Assembly (NCBI GenBank): GCA_027490725.1 | Contig: JAIXXN010000033.1 | Coordinates: forward strand, 24,926-88,925 | Length of the DNA stretch: 64,000 nt | Reading direction: 5' to 3' | Source of the DNA: Oxalobacteraceae bacterium | GTDB taxonomy: Bacteria; Pseudomonadota; Gammaproteobacteria; Burkholderiales; Burkholderiaceae_D | In this document: piece after piece, positions 8,633 to 17,082 of the stretch | Position numbering within the stretch: position 1 is the stretch's first letter | Layout of the letters: each line of letters starts with the position of its first letter | Made by a program: the position numbers and the translations under genes | Notes under the pieces: generated by a model | Told to the model about the DNA's origin: nothing | Databases searched by the model: none | Seen by the model: the letters and a program-made list of their open reading frames with translations, nothing else

Positions 8633-9214
8633 CTAGCCCTGTTCCGGCAATACCGTAAAGGTCGCACCGGTTTGCTGGAAGTGCTGGGCCGGTGCCTCGG
8701 CAAACGGCCATGCTGCTTCACATTCGCCATCGCCATCCAGTCGTCCCTGCAGGATCAGCTTGCCCTGTCCATCCTGCACACGCAGGGCCAGCGCCTGCTG
8801 CATGGCAGGCGTGGCGAACGGCGCATCGGCCAGCAGCGCGAGGATCACCCGCCAGCCTGCCGTGCTGGCGACAAAGTCCAGCGTCCAGTAGCCATCGTCC
8901 GTGCGCAAAGTGCTCAGCGGCGTATCCGTTGCGGCCGCGCGCAGCAGGCCCTGACTACCGGACCAGCCAGACAGTGGCGCCGGCATGCTTGCCCGGGCCT
9001 GCGCCAGATGGCGCAAGCGACGCAAGGTCAGCGGCGACGCCTGCAAGGCCTGGCGCTCCGCCGTCGTCAAAGGACGGCTGCCATCCAGTGCCATCTGCAA
9101 CGTCGTATCGGCCAGCATCAGCCGGTCGCCGGGTACGGCGCGGCCCAGCAGCAGGCGCTCCTGCAGTCTGGCTTCCAGCTCGGTGAGTCTCGGTTTCACA
9201 GCATACTCCTTCAT
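8633..9214 (-). CDS. Hypothetical protein of the kinase/Lon-like operon
   Basis: A 193-residue protein that I do not recognise. It begins with charged amphipathic helices and ends with a beta-rich part containing YWTLDFVAS and GQGKLILQGRLDGD. There is no signal peptide, membrane segment or cysteine cluster. Its start overlaps the stop of the upstream helix-turn-helix gene (ATGA at 9211-9214) and its stop is 2 bp from the next start, so it is surely co-translated with them. A small structural or adaptor subunit would fit, but nothing in the sequence proves it. Confidence 0.75.
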   Translation of the reverse strand: MKEYAVKPRLTELEARLQERLLLGRAVPGDRLMLADTTLQMALDGSRPLTTAERQALQASPLTLRRLRHLAQARASMPAPLSGWSGSQGLLRAAATDTPLSTLRTDDGYWTLDFVASTAGWRVILALLADAPFATPAMQQALALRVQDGQGKLILQGRLDGDGECEAAWPFAEAPAQHFQQTGATFTVLPEQG

Positions 9215-10593
9215 AGTGCCGCACTGCGCGGGGCAGCATACAGCTTGTCGATCGCTTGATTGCGGCGCTTACGCAGGGTCGGCATCGAGATTTCCGCCAG
9301 CGCAGCCAGTTGCTGCAGCGTCGGCAGTTCACCCGTTGCCGGATCCAGCCACACGTCAGGATAACTGTCATCGGCGACACCAAGCAGTTTGTGATACACG
9401 GCCAGCCGGATCGGCAACGCCTCCTGCGCCAGCACCCGCACGATCCAGCTGCCTTCCTGTTGCGCCAGCCGCGCTAGTTTCAGATAGCCGGGGGGCAGGG
9501 AAACGGCCACCGCAAGCGCCTGTTCCTGTGCCTGTTCCTGCGCCTGTTCCAGCGCCTGGGTCGCCTGGTCTGGCGCATCGGCGGCATCTGGCGGCCATGT
9601 CAGGCTAGCCTCGCCATCCCCAAGCTGATCACATTCCCCATCCTGATCACTTGCCCCGTCCGCAGCGTCGCCGTCGCGTTCCGGCTCGGGCAGCAACTGA
9701 TCCGGATAATCACAGGTCCCGTGCGCCGCAGCTTGCTCCGAGTCGTGCAATACCCGCCAGTAGTCTTCCAGCCACGCGCCCGCTTCCCCGGCATCACCGA
9801 GGAAGTCATCGGCCCGGTCACCATTGGCCGACAGTTGTTCGTATTCGCCGATCTCGCACAGCATCGCAGCAATCTTCCCGGGGCTATTTTTCAGGCTGGC
9901 GAAGCGCTTGGAACGGGTGTGCAGGGGGCCGACTGCCCCCGTGAACTGCTCCAGCGTTGCGCTCCACGCGATGATCCACTCGGCCTTGCAGCCGGCGACG
10001 GACTTCATCTGGCGCACTTCGATCGGGCTGCCGTGCAGGGTACGCCCCAGGATCGCGCCGACCTGCCCCGTATGCGACTGCCAGTCGGCAAACAGCGCGG
10101 CGATATCGCGGTAGGCCGTATCGAGCATGCGATAGGTGTAAATGCGGTTCGGCGAGCAATCGCGCCCGGTGGCAACCGTATAGGCATCGGCGTCGATACG
10201 GTCACGCAGACCGGCATACATATCGTTGACTTTTTTGCGCAGCATGGCTTCCGAGGCCGCCTGCTGCCAGAAGGCGCCACACCGCGCATATTCGCTCTGC
10301 AAGGCGGTCAGCAGCCCTTGCCAGAACGCTGGCTGGGCGGGCAATTCGTACAGCAGGCCGACCGCCAGTTCGCCCACACTATCGCCATAGCTATTGCCTT
10401 CGGCGCTGGCACGTGCGGTACGCGCGCACGCCTGCAGCAGCGCTCCCGCCGCCTCGACGTAGCGTTCCAGCAGTGCCGGGTCCTGCAAATCCTGGGGCGC
10501 AAGCTGACGTAATACCTGCACGCTGGCCTGTCCCAGCAATTTACGCACTTGTTCCCAGCCGTGCTCCTGATAGCGGGTTCCTGGCAGGCGCAT
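9211..10593 (-). CDS. Hypothetical protein with C-terminal helix-turn-helix
   Basis: A 460-residue protein with an all-helical N-terminal region, an acidic Asp/Glu/Gln-rich stretch in the middle that includes repeated Gln-Glu-Gln-Ala units, and a C-terminal segment LQQLAALAEISMPTLRKRR that reads as a helix-turn-helix of the sigma-70 region 4 type. It may bind DNA and autoregulate the operon (inference). The start at 10593 has AGGAAAG just upstream; an alternative in-frame start at 10665 would leave only 23 bp after the transpeptidase gene. Its stop overlaps the next start by ATGA. No match to a named family is known to me. Confidence 0.7.
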   Translation of the reverse strand: MRLPGTRYQEHGWEQVRKLLGQASVQVLRQLAPQDLQDPALLERYVEAAGALLQACARTARASAEGNSYGDSVGELAVGLLYELPAQPAFWQGLLTALQSEYARCGAFWQQAASEAMLRKKVNDMYAGLRDRIDADAYTVATGRDCSPNRIYTYRMLDTAYRDIAALFADWQSHTGQVGAILGRTLHGSPIEVRQMKSVAGCKAEWIIAWSATLEQFTGAVGPLHTRSKRFASLKNSPGKIAAMLCEIGEYEQLSANGDRADDFLGDAGEAGAWLEDYWRVLHDSEQAAAHGTCDYPDQLLPEPERDGDAADGASDQDGECDQLGDGEASLTWPPDAADAPDQATQALEQAQEQAQEQALAVAVSLPPGYLKLARLAQQEGSWIVRVLAQEALPIRLAVYHKLLGVADDSYPDVWLDPATGELPTLQQLAALAEISMPTLRKRRNQAIDKLYAAPRSAAL

Positions 10594-10688
10594 ACTTTCC
10601 TGTTCTGTGATGGATAAAAGTTCCGCACAGGGCGGACGCCTCAAGATCATGACACAGTGCTTCACCTCGCAATTGCGCAGTCACAGGT

Positions 10689-13600
10689 CTATTTCTCCTT
10701 CTGTTCCGGCTTCTGCGCCGCTGGCTGGCCGGCCAGCGCCGCCAGCAGGCTAGCCAGCACCGGTGCCGCATGTTCACCCCCGGTCGCCGCGGAATGGCTG
10801 ACAAAGACCGCCATCGCCAGCCGGTGCTGCTGGCCCGGCAAACTGCCCGGCTCCAGCCAGCCCGTGAACCAGACGGTGGCAGTATGCTCGCCGCTCGGTG
10901 CCGTGCCGGTTTTGCCATACAGGCCACCCCGCAGCGGCGCCAGTGCCGCGGCCCGGAATGCCCCGGCACCGGTGCCGACCTCGACCACGCCCTTCATGCC
11001 GGCACGGATGCGATCGAGCCGGATATCCAGCGGCGCCTGCCGCACCACGCGACTGCTGCTGCCATCCAGCGCCAGCAGCAGTCGCGGCGTAACCACGCTG
11101 CCCTGCCCGATTGCCGCCGAGGCCAGTGCCATCTGCAGCGGGGTTACCTGCATGCGCAGGCCGATACTCATCTGACGCAATTCGTGACGGGTATGGATGG
11201 GATCGATGTGCGCCGGGGTCGCCTGCAAAGCGTCCCAGTTGCGCCAGTCAAAGTCCGGCGGCAGCAGGCCGCCATCAAGACGCAGCGGCTGCTCAAAGCC
11301 CAGCCGGTGGGCTGCGGCGACGATAGGACGCACAGGATCCAGCGCATCAGCATCGAGCGCCTGCAGATCCGGTGCACCGCCTTCAGCGCGGCCAAACAGG
11401 GAACGGTCGCTCAATTCGCCCGACCATGCAAACCAGGTATTCAGGCTATACGTGAGCGCCTGCGACAGCCCCAGGCGGCCATCCTGTGCGCGCCGGTCCA
11501 GGCTCTGTTCGCGGAAATTGGTAATATGCGCCAGCCGTGGATTGAGTGGATAACTGGCCGCATCGGTCTGGAAGCCAAAGCCGCGCTGCTGCGCCAGCCG
11601 GTTGATCGCGGCCAGCGGCATTCCTGCCAACAGGGCGTCGATTTGCGGGTCGTGCTGCGCGGCCAGCTCCAGCCCCAGCGCGCTGACCACCTTGAAAGTC
11701 GAACCGGGACTCTGGTGTGCGCCGCCATCATGCTGCCATGCGGGCAGGCGCAAGGGACTGCGCGCCGGGCTAGTACGATCGAAGTCACGCACCTCCGCCC
11801 AGTTGGCGGGGTTGACCGTCCCCGCACCGGCGCCGGCTGCCGCCAGAATGTCGCCCGTTTCGGCATCGAGTATCACCAGCCCTGCATGGCGACCTTCCGG
11901 CACGGTTTGCGCAGCGACGCAGGCGCCGCCCTCCCAGCGGCCGTGGCGCAAGCCCACGCAGTCCAGCAGCCGCTGGCTCAGTTGCTGCAAGGGTAAATCC
12001 AGTGTCAGGCGGGCTGCTTGCGGCTGCTGCGGCAAGCGCGCCAGCATACCGCTAACACTGCTCGCGTGCTCACGACCCAGCCCGAGCAGCGGCCCCAGTC
12101 CCGCCTGCATCGCTGCCGGGCTTGCAACACCGTCGCGCCACAAAGGCGTGGCATGACGGTCGGTCAGTTGCATCGTCGTCGAGAGTGCCGCCGATTGTAG
12201 CGCTGCGCCACCGCGTGCAGGCGGCGTCACTGGCAAAGCCTGCCAGCGGATGTGTCCCTGATCCAGCCACAGATGCCGGTACTTCTGGTCTTCCGGCGAA
12301 TGGAAGGCCAGCGCTGCGACATCCAGCTGCACGGCGCGGACGCCGGGGTTCAGGGTCAGAAGTAGCTGCTGCACATCGGCCGGGCTGCGGCAGGCGCGCC
12401 CGCTGCAGACAGGTGCCATGCGTGCTGTGGCGCCGTGCACCCCCGCCACCCGTCCCAGCAGCATGAGTTGCAGCGTTTCGCCCCCTTGCGCGGCGCGCGG
12501 CAACGCCAGTTGCAAGCGCACCGGTACGGCACCGGCGCGGGCGGCCTGTGGCCAGCGCGCCAGCCGGGTCCAGCCCTGCCAACCTTGCGGTAAGGATGCA
12601 AACAGACGCGAGGCCGCCAGCGGCATCTGCCCGCTGCTGGTCAGCGGCACCGCAGCCAGCGCTACCGTCCTGGCAAGCGCACCCGCCTGTGAGGACGCCA
12701 TGTCCGGTGCGCCGGCCTGCGCCACGCTAGTCGCCTGCCATGCCTGCGTCGTGCCAGCGCTGGCAGGCACCCGCCATGCCAGCAGCCAGCGTTCGCTATT
12801 AAACAGCTCGACCTGCTGGCGCACATATGCCCCGTCGGCCTGATAGTAGAGGCGCTTGATGAGTTTCTGCGTCAGCGCGCCCGGGGCGACCGCTTTCCAG
12901 CTATCGGCCGGTCCCGGCGCCACCCGCTGCTCCGGCCGCAGCGCCTGCCACTGGGGCAGATCGCGCGGCGCCAGTTCCAGCGCGCCCTGCGCGCTCAGTC
13001 TCACCATGCCCTGCGCCTGCAGCGCTGCGAACAGCGTCTCGTCTTCCATCACCGCTGCAGGACTGGCCGGCACCTGATAGCGCCCGCTGGCCAGCAGCGT
13101 CGCGAGCGGCCGGCCGCGTGCCGGAAAGGCGCTGACCAGCGCCGCCGAAGGCGTGGCGGCGGCCGCCGGACGATACAGTTGCAGCACGAGTTCGCCGGCC
13201 TGCGGACAGGTCACATTGGTGCGCCGTTCAATCCGCAGCGCCGCCTGATCGCCCCACATCAGCCAGCCTTGCTGGCGTAGCGCCACGCGCCCCTGTGCGC
13301 CCTGTTCGATCTGGCCAAGACTGGCGTCGCTCAGCCAGCGCACCCTGTCGTTCTGCGCCTGCCAGCTCAGTTGCAAAGGCTCGCTATAAGGATCGTTGAA
13401 ATCGGCCCGCGCCACGCCACTCATCTGCACCTGTGGCATACCTGCCGCTGCGCCATGCTGCGCCACCAGCAGCACATTTCGCAAAGCAATCTGCACACTG
13501 GCCGCCTCGTTCTGGCGCACCCAGCGTTGCACGTCCTCGAAGCGATAGCCTAAGCGCAGGGGCACCAGTTGCGATGCAGCAGCACCGGTCGCCCCAGCAC

Positions 13601-14027
13601 GCAACTGACTACACAGGTCGATTCGTACGGCTGGTGCTGCCTGCATGCCAGCCAGTACCAGCAGCGCGGCATCGGCATGCAAGCTGAGGGAAATTCCCGA
13701 TTGTTGCGGCACGTCGAACTGCACACCGGGCAGCACGCCTTGAAAGAGCTGCGCTGCGCGCAAGCTCTGTGCCGTTTGCGGTGTGCTAGCCGTGCTGCGC
13801 ACCAGTTGCCGGGCGTGCAGCACCAGCAGCCCGCCCCCGGCTAGCAGCAGCGCCAGCGTGGCGTACAGCGAGCCGCGCCGCCAGCAGGTCCACGCTGGCC
13901 GCAGCGCCCCCCCCCGGGCAGCGTGCTCACGCTGGCCGCGCTGCCCGGCCAGCAGATTGGCCGCGCGGCGCCGTTGCCGCAGTCGTTCGGACAGGCTTTG
14001 CAATACGCTGCGGATATACGTCGGCAT
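10689..14027 (-). CDS. Large penicillin-binding-type transpeptidase
   Basis: A 1112-residue inner-membrane protein, first gene of the seven-gene unit. A cytoplasmic Arg-rich N-terminus (1-50) is followed by one transmembrane helix (about 54-72) and a periplasmic part of more than 1000 residues. The C-terminal transpeptidase domain has all three active-site motifs of serine penicillin-recognising enzymes: STFK at 776-779, SLN at 861-863 and KTG at 1039-1041. The 680 residues between membrane and transpeptidase domain are unlike the glycosyltransferase or PASTA regions of common PBPs and look like several beta-rich domains. It is probably a D,D-transpeptidase, carboxypeptidase or a beta-lactam-binding sensor. 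GAGG precedes the ATG. Its linkage to a cytoplasmic Ser/Thr kinase recalls PBP-kinase links in other bacteria. Confidence 0.85.
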   Translation of the reverse strand: MPTYIRSVLQSLSERLRQRRRAANLLAGQRGQREHAARGGALRPAWTCWRRGSLYATLALLLAGGGLLVLHARQLVRSTASTPQTAQSLRAAQLFQGVLPGVQFDVPQQSGISLSLHADAALLVLAGMQAAPAVRIDLCSQLRAGATGAAASQLVPLRLGYRFEDVQRWVRQNEAASVQIALRNVLLVAQHGAAAGMPQVQMSGVARADFNDPYSEPLQLSWQAQNDRVRWLSDASLGQIEQGAQGRVALRQQGWLMWGDQAALRIERRTNVTCPQAGELVLQLYRPAAAATPSAALVSAFPARGRPLATLLASGRYQVPASPAAVMEDETLFAALQAQGMVRLSAQGALELAPRDLPQWQALRPEQRVAPGPADSWKAVAPGALTQKLIKRLYYQADGAYVRQQVELFNSERWLLAWRVPASAGTTQAWQATSVAQAGAPDMASSQAGALARTVALAAVPLTSSGQMPLAASRLFASLPQGWQGWTRLARWPQAARAGAVPVRLQLALPRAAQGGETLQLMLLGRVAGVHGATARMAPVCSGRACRSPADVQQLLLTLNPGVRAVQLDVAALAFHSPEDQKYRHLWLDQGHIRWQALPVTPPARGGAALQSAALSTTMQLTDRHATPLWRDGVASPAAMQAGLGPLLGLGREHASSVSGMLARLPQQPQAARLTLDLPLQQLSQRLLDCVGLRHGRWEGGACVAAQTVPEGRHAGLVILDAETGDILAAAGAGAGTVNPANWAEVRDFDRTSPARSPLRLPAWQHDGGAHQSPGSTFKVVSALGLELAAQHDPQIDALLAGMPLAAINRLAQQRGFGFQTDAASYPLNPRLAHITNFREQSLDRRAQDGRLGLSQALTYSLNTWFAWSGELSDRSLFGRAEGGAPDLQALDADALDPVRPIVAAAHRLGFEQPLRLDGGLLPPDFDWRNWDALQATPAHIDPIHTRHELRQMSIGLRMQVTPLQMALASAAIGQGSVVTPRLLLALDGSSSRVVRQAPLDIRLDRIRAGMKGVVEVGTGAGAFRAAALAPLRGGLYGKTGTAPSGEHTATVWFTGWLEPGSLPGQQHRLAMAVFVSHSAATGGEHAAPVLASLLAALAGQPAAQKPEQKEK

Positions 14028-14232
14028 CAGGTCCTCGCTGGTCTCATCTGGCTATGCAGCAGACTAGCGGGGGGCGGCAGAAAGAAGAGCGCGCCTCAGC
14101 GCCGATTTATCGCGCCGTTCTGCATTTCGCGCCGCCTAACCGGCACTTCGTCGCAATCCGCTGGAGCGCGCCATGGCTTCGGCCTAAAGTGAACACATCG
14201 CAGCACCAACCCCACCACTGAAAGGAAGCAAA

Positions 14233-14475
14233 ATGAACATCCTGCGCAACTTCGAAGCCGTATTTGTCGTCGCCCTGGGCCTGGCATGCGCCACCAGCTA
14301 CACGCTGGAACGCACGAGCGAAACCAGCGCCGCACCCGCAATGTCTGCAGCCAGCACGATGCAAGTCGTGGTAGTCAGCGCCAAGCGCCTGAGCGCCGAA
14401 CAGAAACAGGCAGCACTGCAGAGCGTGCCAGCATCGGCACTGGCAAGCCGCACCGCCTCAGCGAGCAAAATGTGA
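14233..14475 (+). CDS. Small exported protein of unknown function
   Basis: An 80-residue protein with AAAGGA a few bases before its ATG. Residues 1-21 are hydrophobic and resemble a signal peptide or single membrane anchor. The mature part is Ala/Ser-rich with a VVVVSAKRLS segment. No family recognised. It is divergent from the large transpeptidase gene with 205 bp between them. No strong promoter pair is evident in that gap. Confidence 0.6.
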   Translation: MNILRNFEAVFVVALGLACATSYTLERTSETSAAPAMSAASTMQVVVVSAKRLSAEQKQAALQSVPASALASRTASASKM

Positions 14476-14489
14476 CGCCCCGCAGCAGT

Positions 14490-14524
14490 ACGCCTGAAGT
14501 GCAGCCCCAGCCTCCTTCAGGCGT
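14490..14524 (+). terminator. Hairpin after the 80-residue gene
   Basis: A perfect 10-bp inverted repeat, ACGCCTGAAG (14490-14499) and CTTCAGGCGT (14515-14524), with a 15-base loop, starting 14 bp after the stop codon. There is no T-run, so termination is likely but not classical. Confidence 0.45.
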
Positions 14525-14624
14525 CCTCGCTGACATCCCACCGTGCGTTAGCGCACCTTACTCTGCATCAATTCTGCATCACATGTAAGCAGTTGCATCA
14601 TCGCGCATCAGCGCCGCTATCGCT

Positions 14625-14633
14625 TGCTATAGT
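14625..14633 (+). promoter_or_regulatory. Extended -10 promoter upstream of the YXWGXW gene
   Basis: TGCTATAGT at 14625-14633 fits the extended -10 pattern TGnTATAAT with one mismatch. It lies 44 bp before the start codon. No good -35 is seen at the usual distance, which is tolerated by extended -10 promoters. Confidence 0.5.
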
Positions 14634-14677
14634 GTTTCCATGTACCCGCGCACTTGCGCGCCACATGGAGAAACATC

Positions 14678-15196
14678 ATGCTGCCACGCCTTAAACTGCT
14701 CTGCACTGCCAGCGTTCTGGCCTGTGCCACATTAGCCGCTCTGCCTGCCCATGCCCAGACCGAACTCAGCATTGTCATCAGCAATGCACCACCGCCCTTA
14801 CGCTATGAAAGCCTGCCTGCAGCGCGCCCCGGTTACGTGTGGGCGCCCGGCTACTGGCGCTGGAATGGCCACCGTCATCTGTGGCGTGCCGGCCACTGGG
14901 AACGCCTGCATCGCGGTGCGCAATATCACGCGCCCGCATGGCGCGAGGAACGCGGTAACTGGCGCTTCGAACCGGGCGGCTGGATCAGCCAGCCGCCGGT
15001 GTATGTGGCGCCGCCCGCACCGCGCCGGATAGAGCCTGAGCACACGGAGCGCAACCATGGGCGCGATAATGGCCGTGGCCATGGCCGCAGCGACCGCGAT
15101 CACGACGGTGTGCCGGATCGCCATGATCGCGACCGGGATGGCGACGGCGTGCCAAACAGGTATGATCATCGTCCCGACAACCCGCGACGTGACTAA
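14678..15196 (+). CDS. Exported YXWGXW-repeat protein with Asp-rich tail
   Basis: A 172-residue secreted protein. A clear signal peptide ends near ALPAHAQ (residue 27). The mature N-terminal half contains YXWGXW-type repeats (APGYWRWNGHRH, RAGHWERL, EPGGWISQP), a motif of periplasmic or surface proteins of unknown function. The C-terminal third is very rich in Asp, Arg, His and Gly, with D-x-D-x-DG-V-P units resembling thrombospondin type 3 calcium-binding repeats. The start at 14678 has GGAG at the right distance; a TTG 24 bp upstream is less likely. It is probably an envelope or surface protein that may bind calcium. It ends 5 bp before the RNase H-like gene. Confidence 0.75.
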   Translation: MLPRLKLLCTASVLACATLAALPAHAQTELSIVISNAPPPLRYESLPAARPGYVWAPGYWRWNGHRHLWRAGHWERLHRGAQYHAPAWREERGNWRFEPGGWISQPPVYVAPPAPRRIEPEHTERNHGRDNGRGHGRSDRDHDGVPDRHDRDRDGDGVPNRYDHRPDNPRRD

Positions 15197-15201
15197 ACCG
15201 G

Positions 15202-15927
15202 ATGAGCGACACCCCGTTAGAACAATTACAGCAACTGGCCTATAAAAGTGAGCGCGCGCAGGCCGTCCGGCTGGCGCAGCGTTTGCAACTGGATCCGGCC
15301 AGCGCGCTGACACAGGTGCTGACGCAGGTGGCCGGTGTGGCAGGACTGGCGCAGTTACTGGCGCAACGCGCGGCTGTGCATTTGCGCGAAGTGCAGCGCC
15401 AGCAGGCGCGCGCAGCGACGCTGGCCCAGCGTCAGGCGACGCGTCAGGCACAGGGCGTCGCGCTCTCGGAACAGGGCTGGCAGGGCTGGTTTGATGGTTC
15501 GGCGCTACCCAATCCGGGCCGGCTCGGCATCGGCGCGCTGTTGCGCGGTCCGCAGGGTCAAATTATTCAGATCAGCCAGGCGGCCGGCTACGGTAATAGC
15601 AGCGAAGCCGAATATCTGGCCTTGACGGCCTTATTGGAGGCGGCGCTACAGGCCGGCGTGCGCGAGCTGCATATTCGCGGCGACAGTCAGGTGGTGGTGA
15701 ATGATGTCAATCTGCCGGAAGCGGCCATCACGGCCGGTCAGGGGGCAAGCGCGCTGGCCAGCCATCGGGCGCAGGTGCATGCCCTGATGGCACAACTGAG
15801 CACCGTTCACTTGCGCTGGCTGCCCCGGCATCGCAATGCGGCAGCAGACCAGCTTGCCCAGCAAGCGCTAAAATCCGCGCCGCCTGGTGAGGACCAGCAG
15901 GGCATAGCGAAAAATAGCGAAAAATAG
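15202..15927 (+). CDS. RNase HI-like protein
   Basis: A 241-residue protein whose C-terminal part (about 94-225) is an RNase H domain of the ribonuclease HI-like type. The four catalytic carboxylates are in place: Asp98 in FDGSALPNPG, Glu135 in SSEAEY, Asp161 in IRGDSQ and Asp216 in HRNAAADQLA. It should therefore cleave RNA of RNA-DNA hybrids. The N-terminal 90 residues form a basic, helical region typical of betaproteobacterial members. It starts 5 bp after the preceding stop and may share its transcript. The last codons and stop lie in a 10-bp tandem repeat. Confidence 0.88.
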   Translation: MSDTPLEQLQQLAYKSERAQAVRLAQRLQLDPASALTQVLTQVAGVAGLAQLLAQRAAVHLREVQRQQARAATLAQRQATRQAQGVALSEQGWQGWFDGSALPNPGRLGIGALLRGPQGQIIQISQAAGYGNSSEAEYLALTALLEAALQAGVRELHIRGDSQVVVNDVNLPEAAITAGQGASALASHRAQVHALMAQLSTVHLRWLPRHRNAAADQLAQQALKSAPPGEDQQGIAKNSEK

Positions 15928-15934
15928 CGCTAAC
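15905..15934 (+). repeat. 10-bp tandem repeat across the RNase H-like stop codon
   Basis: ATAGCGAAAA occurs twice in full (15905-15914 and 15915-15924) and once imperfectly (15925-15934). The TAG stop is the start of the third copy, so loss or gain of a unit would change the C-terminal residues. Confidence 0.75.
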
Positions 15935-15989
15935 CAGCACAGAATAGCGCGAAGCCGCGCAAACTGGTCGCGCTGCGTGGTGTCAAGAC

Positions 15990-16478
15990 TTAGGCTGCCA
16001 TTGCGGGCGTCTCGACCAGCCCCATATCGGCGCTGGCCATCAGTTTATCGATATCAACCAGAATCAGCATGCGCTCATCCACGGTACCAAGACCGATAAT
16101 GTGGTCGGTATTCATATTCCCGCCAATATCCGGTGCCGCCTTCATCTGCTCTGGCAGCAGCGTGGTCACGTCGGAGACCCGGTCCACCACCATGCCGACC
16201 ACGCGCTGGCCGATGTTCAGAATGATCACCACCGTAAACTGGTCGTAGGTCGGCGTGCCCAGATTGAATTTGATGCGCATGTCGACGATCGGCACAATGA
16301 TGCCGCGCAGATTGACCACGCCCTTGACGAAATCCGGCGCATTGGCAATCCGGGTCGGCGCTTCGTAGCTACGGATTTCGCTGACTTTCTGGATGTCGAT
16401 GCCGTATTCTTCCTGACCCAGCGTAAAAGCGAGGTACTCGGCAGCAGGAGTGGCGTGCAGTTCGGTGACGTTGGACAT
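15990..16478 (-). CDS. cheW: Chemotaxis coupling protein CheW
   Basis: A 162-residue CheW-domain protein, close to the normal length. It couples chemoreceptors to the CheA kinase. Recognisable segments are FTLGQEEYGIDI, VNLRGIIVPIVDMR and VGMVVDRVSDV, all typical of CheW. A ribosome-site-like AAGG lies 5-10 bases upstream of the ATG. No other chemotaxis gene is nearby, so it is probably an orphan or extra coupling protein, or one that works with receptors encoded elsewhere. Confidence 0.93.
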   Translation of the reverse strand: MSNVTELHATPAAEYLAFTLGQEEYGIDIQKVSEIRSYEAPTRIANAPDFVKGVVNLRGIIVPIVDMRIKFNLGTPTYDQFTVVIILNIGQRVVGMVVDRVSDVTTLLPEQMKAAPDIGGNMNTDHIIGLGTVDERMLILVDIDKLMASADMGLVETPAMAA

Positions 16479-16607
16479 GGGCTTGACCTTGGAAAGGAAG
16501 TTGACTGTCTGGAATATTACCGCAAGTCAACAAATAAAGCACCAAAAAAAATGCGTCTCAGCAATAAATTCCGGCACTCACCTGCTGCCGTACGCGCTTC
16601 CGTCAGA

Positions 16608-16937
16608 TTACAAAGGTTTGGCAGGTAATTTGCCACTGCCGCCATGGCTGTCGGCGGGCAGTACGCGGGTCAGTGGCAGTGGCTGGGGGCGCTGCGGCAT
16701 GCTGCGCAAGGCGCCGGGAGCCGCCTCACTATCGGTGGCGGCGGTGCGCGCTGCGTTGCTGAGCGCAGCACTCGTTAAGGCGACCGGCACGCCGCGATTC
16801 AGGGTGCGCCCCTCTTCGGGACGTGGCGTGAAGCGCGGTGCCAGCGTCGGCGTGTCATCCAGCGCCCATGCCATGGACGTGCCCAGGGTGTAAAGCACCG
16901 CAGCCAGCGTAACAGTGATGCGCATAGGATTCGCCAT
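16608..16937 (-). CDS. Hypothetical exported protein
   Basis: A 109-residue reading frame whose first 25 residues look like a signal peptide ending at SMAWA. The rest is Pro/Ala/Arg-rich and probably disordered. No family is recognised. No ribosome site precedes the ATG at 16937, nor the alternative ATG at 16925, which weakens the call. It is retained because the other frames of this stretch contain nothing better. Confidence 0.45.
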   Translation of the reverse strand: MANPMRITVTLAAVLYTLGTSMAWALDDTPTLAPRFTPRPEEGRTLNRGVPVALTSAALSNAARTAATDSEAAPGALRSMPQRPQPLPLTRVLPADSHGGSGKLPAKPL

Positions 16938-17019
16938 TAATTGTCAGTTATGAATGCATTTTGCACAATCCCGCAGCAATAAGCAAGCCTGTGATCGATT
17001 TCCACAAAAAATGCACAAC

Positions 17020-17048
17020 TGCACAACACTCACGCCAGCCTGTATGAT
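17020..17048 (+). promoter_or_regulatory. Promoter of the HD-domain/MFS pair
   Basis: TGCACA (17020-17025) and TATGAT (17043-17048) are spaced 17 bp apart, 35 bp before the HD-domain start codon. A moderate sigma-70 match. Confidence 0.4.
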
Positions 17049-17082
17049 TTAAAACATCTTTTTGTAGCCGACCCGGAGAACC

